Shown here piece after piece: positions 1 through 5,047 of a DNA stretch of 6,519 nucleotides. How positions within the stretch are numbered: the first letter of the stretch is position 1; each line of letters begins with the position of its first letter. The stretch spans positions 1 to 6,519 of the forward strand of contig JAJYKC010000146.1 of the NCBI GenBank assembly GCA_021788955.1, given 5' to 3'. A model generated the notes under the pieces. The model was not told the DNA's origin. It was given only the letters and a program-made list of their open reading frames with translations, and made no database searches. A program made the position numbers and the translations under genes. This DNA is from Acidobacteriota bacterium (GTDB lineage Bacteria > Acidobacteriota > Terriglobia > Bryobacterales > Bryobacteraceae).

Positions 1-9
1 GGCCAGCGT

Positions 10-1152
10 ATGGGACGGGAGAGGTACCAGGAAGGACGAGTCGAGGAAGTAGGAAAACACGTCAAGAAATGGCGTGGGTACTACTACGTTTATCAGCAAT
101 TGCCAGACGGCGAGAAGCGCGCACACAAGTCCGTGACGCTTGGTTTGAAGAATGCAATGACCAGGCAGCAGGCGAGGGAAAAGCTACGCGGAATCATCGA
201 ACGAGTTTGTCACACTCCCGGCGCCGCGTCCCCAGAAGTCACGTTACGGTGGTTCTATCAAGAGCGGTTCCTGCCGCTGAAAGAGCAGCTTTGGAAGCAG
301 GCGAGCCGGCCGAAGACGAAGCGTTTCATCGAGAACTACATCCTCAAACGCTTCGGAGATGTGCCTCTGAAAGACCTGAACAAGTTCGTGCTGCAGATCT
401 ACCTGAACGAGCTTGCGCCGAGCTATTCGCAGAGCGTGCTCTCGAAGGTGAGAGTCTACCTGCAGTCAATACTGAATGAAGCTCTCGAACTCGATTACAT
501 CGAGAAGAATCATGCCCGGCGGTTGATCGTTCCTCCGTCTTCGAAAGAGAAGAGCGAACGCCATCTGGACGAGGACGAGGTCCCATCTCTCTTAGCGGCT
601 CTGTCGAATCGCGACCGCCTGATCGTCAGGATGTTCCTGATCCTTGGGCTTCGACCCGGCGAACTGTTCGCACTGCGATGGAACGACGTCGAATGCCATC
701 GGATCAGAGTAGACTCCAGCGTCGTCGACGGGCACGAAGGTGCGACGAAGACCAAAGCCAGCAAATCGTTCGTGTGGATGCCGTCGTCCCTCGCCACGGA
801 GCTCGATTGGTGGAGGTCAAATAGTGAGGACACCCGTCCAGAGGCCTTCGTGTTTCCTTCAGACAGGGGAACGGCAATTTCCACCAACAACTACCTGAAG
901 CGGGTCCTACAGTCTGCTGGCAAACGGATCGGGCTGGCAGGTATTAACCACCAAGTCCTCCGCCGAACCTGCTCGACCCACATGGCGCAATTTGCATCCG
1001 TGAAGGACGTCCAGGCCCACCTCCGGCACACGACGGCAAAGACGACTCTTGAACACTACATCAAGGAAGTGCCCGAAAGTGTCCGTGCCGCGGTTGAGTC
1101 GCTCGACTCGCTCCTAAAACGGCCGCCTAAGACAGACCGGCCGGCCAATTGA
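10..1152 (+). CDS. Tyrosine recombinase / phage-type integrase (site-specific)
   Basis: Catalyses site-specific DNA strand exchange, most likely integration and excision of the element whose end lies here. The 380-residue protein has a basic N-terminal region resembling an arm-site DNA-binding domain (about 15-50, rich in Lys/Arg/Tyr), a helical core-binding (SAM-like) domain (about 70-170) and a catalytic domain (about 185-365). The full catalytic set is visible: Arg215 in GLRPGEL, Lys247 in TKTKAS, His314 and Arg318 in HQVLRR, His340 in HLRH, and the nucleophile Tyr350 ten residues later in LEHY. The enzyme therefore looks intact. The gene points at the 3' end of the tRNA-Thr gene 51 bp downstream, the classic arrangement for a tRNA-targeting integrase. 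Two hand-counted lines (61-120 and 421-480) hold 31/60 and 29/60 G+C, against 43/60 and 42/60 in two lines of the next genes (1801-1860, 2101-2160), consistent with transfer. The three codons before the ATG are open, so the true start could lie outside the window. Confidence 0.93.
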   Translation: MGRERYQEGRVEEVGKHVKKWRGYYYVYQQLPDGEKRAHKSVTLGLKNAMTRQQAREKLRGIIERVCHTPGAASPEVTLRWFYQERFLPLKEQLWKQASRPKTKRFIENYILKRFGDVPLKDLNKFVLQIYLNELAPSYSQSVLSKVRVYLQSILNEALELDYIEKNHARRLIVPPSSKEKSERHLDEDEVPSLLAALSNRDRLIVRMFLILGLRPGELFALRWNDVECHRIRVDSSVVDGHEGATKTKASKSFVWMPSSLATELDWWRSNSEDTRPEAFVFPSDRGTAISTNNYLKRVLQSAGKRIGLAGINHQVLRRTCSTHMAQFASVKDVQAHLRHTTAKTTLEHYIKEVPESVRAAVESLDSLLKRPPKTDRPAN

Positions 1153-1166
1153 ACAATTTTGAACAA
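1149..1166. repeat. Short direct repeat TTGAACAA x2 at the integrase stop
   Basis: TTGAACAA occurs at 1149-1156, overlapping the integrase TGA, and again at 1159-1166, a spacing of exactly 10 bp or about one helical turn. It lies between the integrase and the tRNA attachment-site candidate, where arm-type or accessory recombination sites could sit. The repeat is only 8 bp and may be chance; no function is shown. Confidence 0.35.
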
Positions 1167-1203
1167 CGATTTTTGGAGCAGGGACGGGAAGTGATTGATT
1201 CTA

Positions 1204-1227
1204 TGGAGCCACCCGCCGGGCTTGAAC
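1204..1227. other. Candidate attachment site (att) at the tRNA-Thr 3' end
   Basis: Tyrosine integrases that target tRNA genes usually recombine within the 3' half (T arm to CCA end), leaving that segment as a direct repeat at both ends of the element. Here the T-arm/acceptor segment is the part of the tRNA nearest the integrase, so an att core is expected in it. Only one copy is in the window; the partner should be to the left of position 1. The exact limits are inferred, not seen. Confidence 0.5.
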
Positions 1228-1279
1228 CGGCGACCTGCTGATTACGAATCAGCCGCTCTACCAACTGAGCTAGGGTGGC
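1204..1279 (-). tRNA. tRNA-Thr (anticodon CGU)
   Basis: Read on the minus strand, this 76-nt gene folds as a complete cloverleaf. It has a 7-bp acceptor stem GCCACCC/GGGTGGC, a D arm GCTC-AGTTGGTA-GAGC, an anticodon stem GCTGA/TCAGC around the loop TTCGTAA (anticodon CGT, reading ACG threonine codons), a 5-base variable loop AGGTC, and a T arm GCCGG-TTCAAGC-CCGGC. The discriminator base is T and the CCA end is encoded (1204-1206 on the complement). All stems pair perfectly, so the gene looks functional. Its 3' end faces the integrase gene, making it the likely integration target. Integrases that use tRNA genes generally restore the 3' end from the incoming element, which would explain why this copy is intact. 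Confidence 0.96.
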
Positions 1280-1290
1280 TCGACTTTTCC

Positions 1291-1296
1291 ATTCTA
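1291..1296 (-). promoter_or_regulatory. Possible -10 element for tRNA-Thr
   Basis: On the minus strand TAGAAT lies 11 bp upstream of the mature tRNA 5' end, a suitable place for a sigma-70-type -10 box giving a short 5' leader. No good TTGACA-like -35 box is found 16-18 bp further upstream, so the call rests on one hexamer and its position. Confidence 0.35.
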
Positions 1297-1307
1297 CAAC
1301 ACGAACC

Positions 1308-1327
1308 CCCGGCCGCTTTCCGCCGGG
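1308..1327. repeat. Inverted repeat CCCGGC/GCCGGG in divergent spacer
   Basis: A perfect 6-bp inverted repeat (1308-1313 and 1322-1327) with an 8-base loop sits in the middle of the 68-bp spacer between the tRNA and the methyltransferase. Being upstream of both genes it is not a terminator for either. It could be an operator or simply a GC-rich coincidence. Confidence 0.25.
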
Positions 1328-1335
1328 CGTTCCGC

Positions 1336-1341
1336 GATAAT
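1336..1341 (+). promoter_or_regulatory. Possible -10 element of a leaderless methyltransferase transcript
   Basis: GATAAT lies 6 bases before the ATG at 1348, so transcription would start at or next to the start codon. No Shine-Dalgarno sequence precedes this ATG (the bases just before it are TAAATCC), which fits leaderless translation. A -35 match is poor. Confidence 0.35.
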
Positions 1342-1347
1342 AAATCC

Positions 1348-1998
1348 ATGAGCCTGCGGGCAGTTGAACGCCAGTGGACGTTCCTCGCCGAGCGCGACCC
1401 GTATTGGGCCATCCTGACCGCTCCCGGGAAGACCGGCAACCGCTGGGATGTCGATGAGTTCTTTTCGACCGGGATTGCCGAGATCCAGGGCGTTATGGGT
1501 TATCTCGACCGCATATACCCAGTCTTGGCGCGTGGCCGCGCACTCGATTTCGGTTGTGGCGCGGGCCGCCTTACTCAAGCCCTGGCGCGCCACTTTGAAG
1601 AGGTCATTGGCGTCGATATCTCCGCCCCCATGATAGAACTCGCCCGCAGCCACAACCGCGCCGGCGGGCGATGCGAGTACCTCGTCAATACCCGGCCCGA
1701 CCTCGCCCTGCTCCCCTCCGCCTCTTTGGACTTCATTTATTCCAATATCACGCTACAGCACATGTCCCCCCGTTGGAGCCGCGGTTATCTTCGCGAAATG
1801 TTGCGTCTCCTCGCGCCGGGTGGAGCGCTGCTGTTCCAACTCCCAAGTCGCGCCCGCGGGAACCTCACGGAACGTGCTCAGCGCCGGGCCGAGCTTGCCT
1901 ACAGCTATCTCTGCTCGCTCCTCCGCCGCCCGCATTGTTATCTGGAAATGCACGCCCAACCACAATCCCGCGTTTTTCGCTTGCTCGAACGCGCCTGA
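1348..1998 (+). CDS. Class I SAM-dependent methyltransferase, C-terminus truncated by in-frame TGA
   Basis: Predicted cytoplasmic methyltransferase of the Methyltransf_11/25 type; the substrate cannot be told. The 216-residue product has an N-terminal helical lead (1-60), the SAM-binding glycine loop ALDFGCGAGRL (65-75, Asp67), the acidic ribose-binding end of strand 2 in VIGVDIS (Asp90), the strand-4 region LDFIYSNITLQHM (127-139) and the APGG turn (156-159). The ATG at 1348 is chosen because the reading frame upstream runs through the tRNA gene, so the longer version starting at 1195 cannot be real. The stop at 1996-1998 falls inside the C-terminal domain: the same frame continues for 26 codons to a TAG at 2077-2079, encoding a plausible family C-terminus, so the ancestral protein was probably 243 residues. 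Whether the short form folds is unknown. It is followed closely by the glycosylase gene. Confidence 0.85.
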   Translation: MSLRAVERQWTFLAERDPYWAILTAPGKTGNRWDVDEFFSTGIAEIQGVMGYLDRIYPVLARGRALDFGCGAGRLTQALARHFEEVIGVDISAPMIELARSHNRAGGRCEYLVNTRPDLALLPSASLDFIYSNITLQHMSPRWSRGYLREMLRLLAPGGALLFQLPSRARGNLTERAQRRAELAYSYLCSLLRRPHCYLEMHAQPQSRVFRLLERA

Positions 1999-2079
1999 GG
2001 AGACGTTCTCGATGTCACCGAAAATGAAAACGCCGGTCCGAAGTGGGATAGTCTGTCCTACCTTGTCATCCGGAGATAG
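1996..2079 (+). other. Premature TGA and orphaned C-terminal segment of the methyltransferase
   Basis: After the TGA the frame reads GDVLDVTENENAGPKW and then DSLSYLVIRR before TAG at 2077-2079. This resembles the final strands of methyltransferases of this type, where ...LLE-x-A-G-G-x-V-x-D-V... is followed by an AGP-W-x-S-Y-x-V ending. The TGA occupies the position of a glycine in that pattern, so one G-to-T change (GGA to TGA) accounts for it. The distal TAG lies 2 bases before the glycosylase start, as expected for the original operon junction. Explanations are a recent nonsense mutation, a sequencing error, or stop-codon readthrough. Confidence 0.75.
2072..2075 (+). promoter_or_regulatory. 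Ribosome binding site deciding the GTG start of the Fpg-family gene
   Basis: GGAG ends 6 bases before the GTG at 2082. It overlaps the end of the ancestral methyltransferase frame, which suggests translational coupling in the original operon. It supports GTG as the start, as does the conserved Pro-Glu that must directly follow the initiator residue in this enzyme family. Confidence 0.7.
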
Positions 2080-2081
2080 GC

Positions 2082-2888
2082 GTGCCTGAGTTACCGGAGG
2101 TTGAGGCGGTCCGGCGCCGTATTGAGCCTTTCGCCCTCGGCCGGACCGTTGTCGCAGCCCATTTTCTCCGCCCGCGCATTGTTCCTACCGGGTCCGCACG
2201 ACAGATTGAGCGATTCGTTACAGGCCGCTCGATAACATGTGTCTCGCGCCGGGCCAAGAACTTACTCTTTCATTTCGACGACTCCGCCGTCCGCATCCAC
2301 CTTCGGATGACCGGCGACCTCGTGCCATGTCATGACGTCCGGTTATTCCCGCTTACCACCCGGCTCATCTTCGAGTTTGATAAGCGCGCGGGCATCCTGT
2401 TCACCGACCCACGCGCGTTGGGCCGCGTTGAGTTGCTCGATGCCAAAGGGCTTGAAGCGCTCAACCGTTCGCTTGGACCGGAACCACTCTCGCCGCAGTT
2501 CACTCCCGCTTTGCTGGCATCCGCAGCCCGCCGGAGCCGTCTTCCGGCGAAGCTCTTCCTGATGAATCAAGCCGCCATTGCAGGTATCGGCAACATCTAT
2601 GCGGCTGAAATTCTCTTTGCCGCCCGCATTGATCCGGCGCGAAAGATGAACGGTCTGAGCTTCGCTCGTCTCGAACGCTTACATACCGCGATCCAGGAGA
2701 CGTTGCAGGCAGCTACCTCTCATGCGGAGATCACTTATGCGGCGCCCGGACATTTCATAGAGACTGCCGGGTTTCAGTTGAGTGTGTACGGCCGCGTGGG
2801 CGAACGTTGCCTGCGCTGCGACAGGAGCATCCGCCGCATCACGCAAGGCGCCCGATCAACTTACTACTGCCCCGGCTGCCAGCGCTGA
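2082..2888 (+). CDS. mutM: Formamidopyrimidine-DNA glycosylase family protein (Fpg/MutM)
   Basis: Base-excision repair glycosylase/AP lyase, known in this family for removing oxidised purines such as 8-oxoguanine. Starting at GTG, the protein is 268 residues, normal for the family. It has the catalytic N-terminus (M)PELPEVE with Pro2 and Glu3, Lys59 in SRRAKNLL, the HLRMTG loop (74-79), the helix-two-turn-helix signature IAGIGNIYAAEILF (166-179, with Asn171), and a C-terminal zinc finger with Cys243/Cys246 and Cys263/Cys266 enclosing the ITQGARSTYYC hairpin (Arg258). Departures from the common pattern: the phenylalanine of DPRRFG that fills the DNA void is Leu113 (DPRALG); the loop between the H2TH and the zinc finger (about 212-232) reads TSHAEITYAAPGHFIETAG and lacks the usual GGSTLRDY-like stretch; and QGGRST is QGARST. 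It may therefore be a divergent Fpg/Nei subclade with altered lesion preference. It probably shares a transcript with the methyltransferase. Confidence 0.9.
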   Translation: MPELPEVEAVRRRIEPFALGRTVVAAHFLRPRIVPTGSARQIERFVTGRSITCVSRRAKNLLFHFDDSAVRIHLRMTGDLVPCHDVRLFPLTTRLIFEFDKRAGILFTDPRALGRVELLDAKGLEALNRSLGPEPLSPQFTPALLASAARRSRLPAKLFLMNQAAIAGIGNIYAAEILFAARIDPARKMNGLSFARLERLHTAIQETLQAATSHAEITYAAPGHFIETAGFQLSVYGRVGERCLRCDRSIRRITQGARSTYYCPGCQR

Positions 2889-2897
2889 GGAACCGAA

Positions 2898-4478
2898 TCA
2901 AGAGCCCGCCGGCGGAGTCGTCAACGCTCGCAGCAGGTTTGCGCCATTGGGACTTCCCAGCCCAGTGCAGGCGTCCCATCCCGGCCCGGCAGAGTAAGCG
3001 CCGTTGTTACCTGACGTGATGTCATTGAATGCCTCACTCGAAGCCGAAAGCGCGTAGACAGCCGGATTCAAGTACCCCAGTGCACGCCCAGTCTGTTGGT
3101 TCATGAGCGCCACGAGAGCGGCCCACAGCGGCGCCACGGCACTCGTTCCGCCGACCACGCCACTCTGGCCGTCCACCAATATCTGGTACCCCGTGACCGG
3201 GTCCGCATCCCCCGCCACATCGGGCACGCCACGGCCCGCGAAGCTAGAGGGGTTCACAGACACCGGCACGCCAGCGTTGGCCTGGAACGCGGGCAATGCG
3301 AAAATTTCACTCACTCCGCCGCCTGTCGCGCCTTGCCCCGGTCCATCGTTCCAGACTGTCTCGCTGGTGATTGCGCCAGAGTTCGAAAGCAGTCTCGTGC
3401 CACCGCAAGCGAGCACATGAGGGCTCGAGGCCGGGAAGTCAACATGTTGCTGGCCGTCACTCACGCCGTCGGTCGACCCATTGTCGCCAGCGGCGACGCA
3501 TACGGTTACGCCCAGGGTCGCCGCGTCCTGGAATGCCTGGTCGTAGGACTGCATCGACTGCTGCGTCCAACTCGATTCCGGCCCGCCCCAACTGATCGAA
3601 ATTACGGACGGTTCATTTGCAGTATCGTGTATTGCCGTCGTGATGGCGTCGAGGAAACCCTGATCGGTGTTTGGCGTGAAGTACACGACAATCGACGCGC
3701 CTGGCGCTATGGCTCCAGCGACCTCGATGTCCAGCAGAACCTCGCCGTCGGCGCTGGTCGGGTCACCCGTCGGCTGGTTCTTGCCTCCTTCCACGCCAAC
3801 CGCTGTCACCTTGGGCGCCGGATTTATTCCTAAGCCCGAAAAATACGAACTAAGATCGGAATCGCTGTATCCCCCACCTAACTCAATAATTGCGATCGTC
3901 TGTCCCGCGCCGTTCCCGGCGGTGGGATAGTTATAGAGTTGCGCCACCTGCAGCGGTGTATAAGACATATCGCCCGCGGCCCGAGGCGCGATTCCCATTG
4001 GACGGGGCCGGAGCTTCGGCTTTGCCTGGGGACGGTTGTCAAGCCCAAGGACTGCTTCGATGACGCCGTGAAGGTTGGCGGGAATTTGCACTTGCCCGCC
4101 TCGTGCGCGAAACTGTTTTCCCTCGTGTTCGACAGTAACCAACTCCACTCCGAACGCTTGCTGCATTGCGGCTACTGTACCGGCGAGAACCACGGTTCGC
4201 CGCGCCAGGTTCGAACTTACAACCCGGAGCCCCTCGGAGACGGCAAACTGCTCCACGTTGGCGATGTCCGCCGGACTCGCGCCGTACGCGCCCGCAAACT
4301 GCTCCCTACTCATGCGTTGGGGCGCAGTACCCGGCGGAGGCAGCGGCGCCTTCCGCCTCACCACCACGGTCACCTCGATCTGCTCTGCCACCTGTGGTGC
4401 TCCGACGATTCTGGCTCCCTGCGGGAGCTGACGTCTGCTCGCTTCCAGCGGAACTTTTTGAGTTGGCACAGCCCTCAT
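2898..4478 (-). CDS. S53 family serine-carboxyl peptidase, kumamolisin-like precursor (sedolisin)
   Basis: Acid-active endopeptidase precursor of 526 residues. An N-terminal pro-kumamolisin activation domain (about 35-147, ending EAVLGLDNRP) is followed by a linker and the mature domain from about residue 170 (SYTPLQVAQLYNYP). The catalytic set of the family is complete: Glu246 and Asp250 in GEVLLDIEV, oxyanion Asp332 in VAAGDNGS, and nucleophile Ser446 in GGTSAVAPLW. Trp297 in SISWGGP matches a substrate-pocket tryptophan of kumamolisin. The C-terminal calcium site is intact: Asp486-Ile487 (FNDIT), Gly498, Gly500 and Asp502 (GPGWD). There is no hydrophobic signal peptide in the first 40 residues (MRAVPTQKVP...), as I recall for the kumamolisin precursor, so the export route is unclear. 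The bases before the ATG (GAATCGAGTAGC) offer only a weak Shine-Dalgarno. The gene is monocistronic here, convergent with the glycosylase gene (9-bp gap) and divergent from the cupin gene. Confidence 0.95.
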   Translation of the reverse strand: MRAVPTQKVPLEASRRQLPQGARIVGAPQVAEQIEVTVVVRRKAPLPPPGTAPQRMSREQFAGAYGASPADIANVEQFAVSEGLRVVSSNLARRTVVLAGTVAAMQQAFGVELVTVEHEGKQFRARGGQVQIPANLHGVIEAVLGLDNRPQAKPKLRPRPMGIAPRAAGDMSYTPLQVAQLYNYPTAGNGAGQTIAIIELGGGYSDSDLSSYFSGLGINPAPKVTAVGVEGGKNQPTGDPTSADGEVLLDIEVAGAIAPGASIVVYFTPNTDQGFLDAITTAIHDTANEPSVISISWGGPESSWTQQSMQSYDQAFQDAATLGVTVCVAAGDNGSTDGVSDGQQHVDFPASSPHVLACGGTRLLSNSGAITSETVWNDGPGQGATGGGVSEIFALPAFQANAGVPVSVNPSSFAGRGVPDVAGDADPVTGYQILVDGQSGVVGGTSAVAPLWAALVALMNQQTGRALGYLNPAVYALSASSEAFNDITSGNNGAYSAGPGWDACTGLGSPNGANLLRALTTPPAGS

Positions 4479-4504
4479 GCTACTCGATTCTTGTGTCGGG
4501 TGGA

Positions 4505-4534
4505 AGGGGATCCAGGGGATCCAGGGGATCCAGG
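4505..4534. repeat. 9-bp tandem repeat, three perfect copies (AGGGGATCC)
   Basis: AGGGGATCC is repeated three times without mismatch (4505-4513, 4514-4522, 4523-4531), followed by a partial AGG. Each copy contains the palindrome GGATCC, so neighbouring copies could pair as short hairpins in RNA from either strand. The array fills the centre of the 84-bp spacer between the divergent S53 peptidase and cupin starts: inside the probable 5' leader of the peptidase, and near where a -35 region of the cupin promoter would be. It may be a regulator-binding array or a small slippage-prone repeat. Confidence 0.85.
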
Positions 4535-4547
4535 TGGTCTGCCGCGA

Positions 4548-4553
4548 TATCTT
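4548..4553 (+). promoter_or_regulatory. Possible -10 element for the cupin gene
   Basis: TATCTT lies 9 bases before the cupin ATG at 4563, which would place transcription start within a few bases of the start codon and give an almost leaderless mRNA. No Shine-Dalgarno sequence is present before the ATG. The matching -35 position falls in the 9-bp repeat array and does not resemble TTGACA. Weak evidence. Confidence 0.25.
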
Positions 4554-4562
4554 TAGTTACAC

Positions 4563-5030
4563 ATGCACACCAACGATTCTCAGGACTGGCAACGCCACGG
4601 CATTCGCATCGTCCGCGCCGGCCAACTCGATCCGAATACGCCACAAACACCGGGCATGTCCCGCGCCGCCTCCATCACCACAGCCACAGCCGGGGCGCAG
4701 AAACTATGGGCCGGAACGGTCATCGTCGCTCCAAACGCCAAGACCGGCGCCCATCACCACGGTGAACTTGAAACGGTCCTCTACATCGTGAAAGGCCGGG
4801 CACGTCTGCGCTGGGGCAACCATCTCGAGTTCGTGGATGAGGCTGGCCCCGGCGATTTCGTGTTCGTTCCGCCGTTTGTCCCGCATCAGGAACTGAACGC
4901 AGACCCGCGCTTCCCCGTCGAAGCGGTTGTGGTTCGAAGCGGCCAGGAACCCATTGTTGTCAACTTGGACATCCCCAGTCCGGAAGAACCGAGCCCGACG
5001 CCCTGGATCGATCCCAGCCACCCCGCCTAA
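4563..5030 (+). CDS. Single-domain cupin protein
   Basis: A 155-residue cytoplasmic protein with one cupin beta-barrel; the substrate is unknown. Cupin motif 1 is seen as GAHHHGELETVLYIVKG (62-78), giving His64/His66 and Glu70 as likely metal ligands. Motif 2 is GDFVFVPPFVPHQELN (97-112), with His108 as the last ligand. The region before it (DPNTPQTPGMSRAASITTA, 23-41) and the ending after the barrel (SGQEPIVVNLDIP, 126-138) make it look like an uncharacterised stand-alone cupin rather than a cupin fused to a regulator. The ATG is firmly placed: an in-frame TAG (4554-4556) stands two codons upstream, so no earlier start exists. It lacks a Shine-Dalgarno sequence. It lies 17 bp ahead of the yceH-like gene and is probably co-transcribed with it. 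Possible roles are a small-molecule isomerase or dioxygenase, or metabolite binding; none is shown. Confidence 0.88.
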   Translation: MHTNDSQDWQRHGIRIVRAGQLDPNTPQTPGMSRAASITTATAGAQKLWAGTVIVAPNAKTGAHHHGELETVLYIVKGRARLRWGNHLEFVDEAGPGDFVFVPPFVPHQELNADPRFPVEAVVVRSGQEPIVVNLDIPSPEEPSPTPWIDPSHPA

Positions 5031-5034
5031 ACTA

Positions 5035-5042
5035 AGGAAGGA
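5035..5042 (+). promoter_or_regulatory. Strong ribosome binding site of the yceH-like gene
   Basis: AGGAAGGA forms two overlapping Shine-Dalgarno matches, the nearer ending 5 bases before the ATG at 5048. It is the clearest ribosome binding site in the window. It lies in the 17-bp gap after the cupin stop, consistent with translation as the second gene of an operon. Confidence 0.75.
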
Positions 5043-5047
5043 ACCCT

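Noticed and set aside
1195..1347. N-terminal extension of the methyltransferase reading frame from an ATG-less-supported upstream start at 1195
   Set aside because: It would be translated through the whole tRNA-Thr gene on the opposite strand and encodes nothing family-like; the ATG at 1348 fits the domain start.
1996..1998. Selenocysteine codon at the methyltransferase TGA
   Set aside because: The residue aligns with a glycine pattern, not a catalytic Cys, and only a weak 4-bp GAGA/TCTC hairpin follows; there is no convincing SECIS-like structure.
2906..2915. 10-bp perfect palindrome CCGCCGGCGG as a bidirectional terminator between the glycosylase and peptidase genes
   Set aside because: It lies inside the final peptidase codons, has no loop or T-run, and such palindromes are common in GC-rich DNA.
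3096..3833. Long open frame on the + strand opposite the S53 peptidase
   Set aside because: No recognisable domain, arginine/histidine-rich low-quality sequence, and fully antisense to a peptidase with every catalytic motif conserved.
3939..4556. Second + strand open frame antisense to the peptidase N-terminus, ending in a collagen-like GDPGDPGDPG run
   Set aside because: The collagen-like run is just the 9-bp tandem repeat translated; the rest is the shadow of the pro-domain coding sequence.
4477..4791. Open frame with a GIQGIQGIQ repeat starting before the cupin gene
   Set aside because: Out-of-frame shadow of the cupin gene plus the intergenic repeat; no domain.
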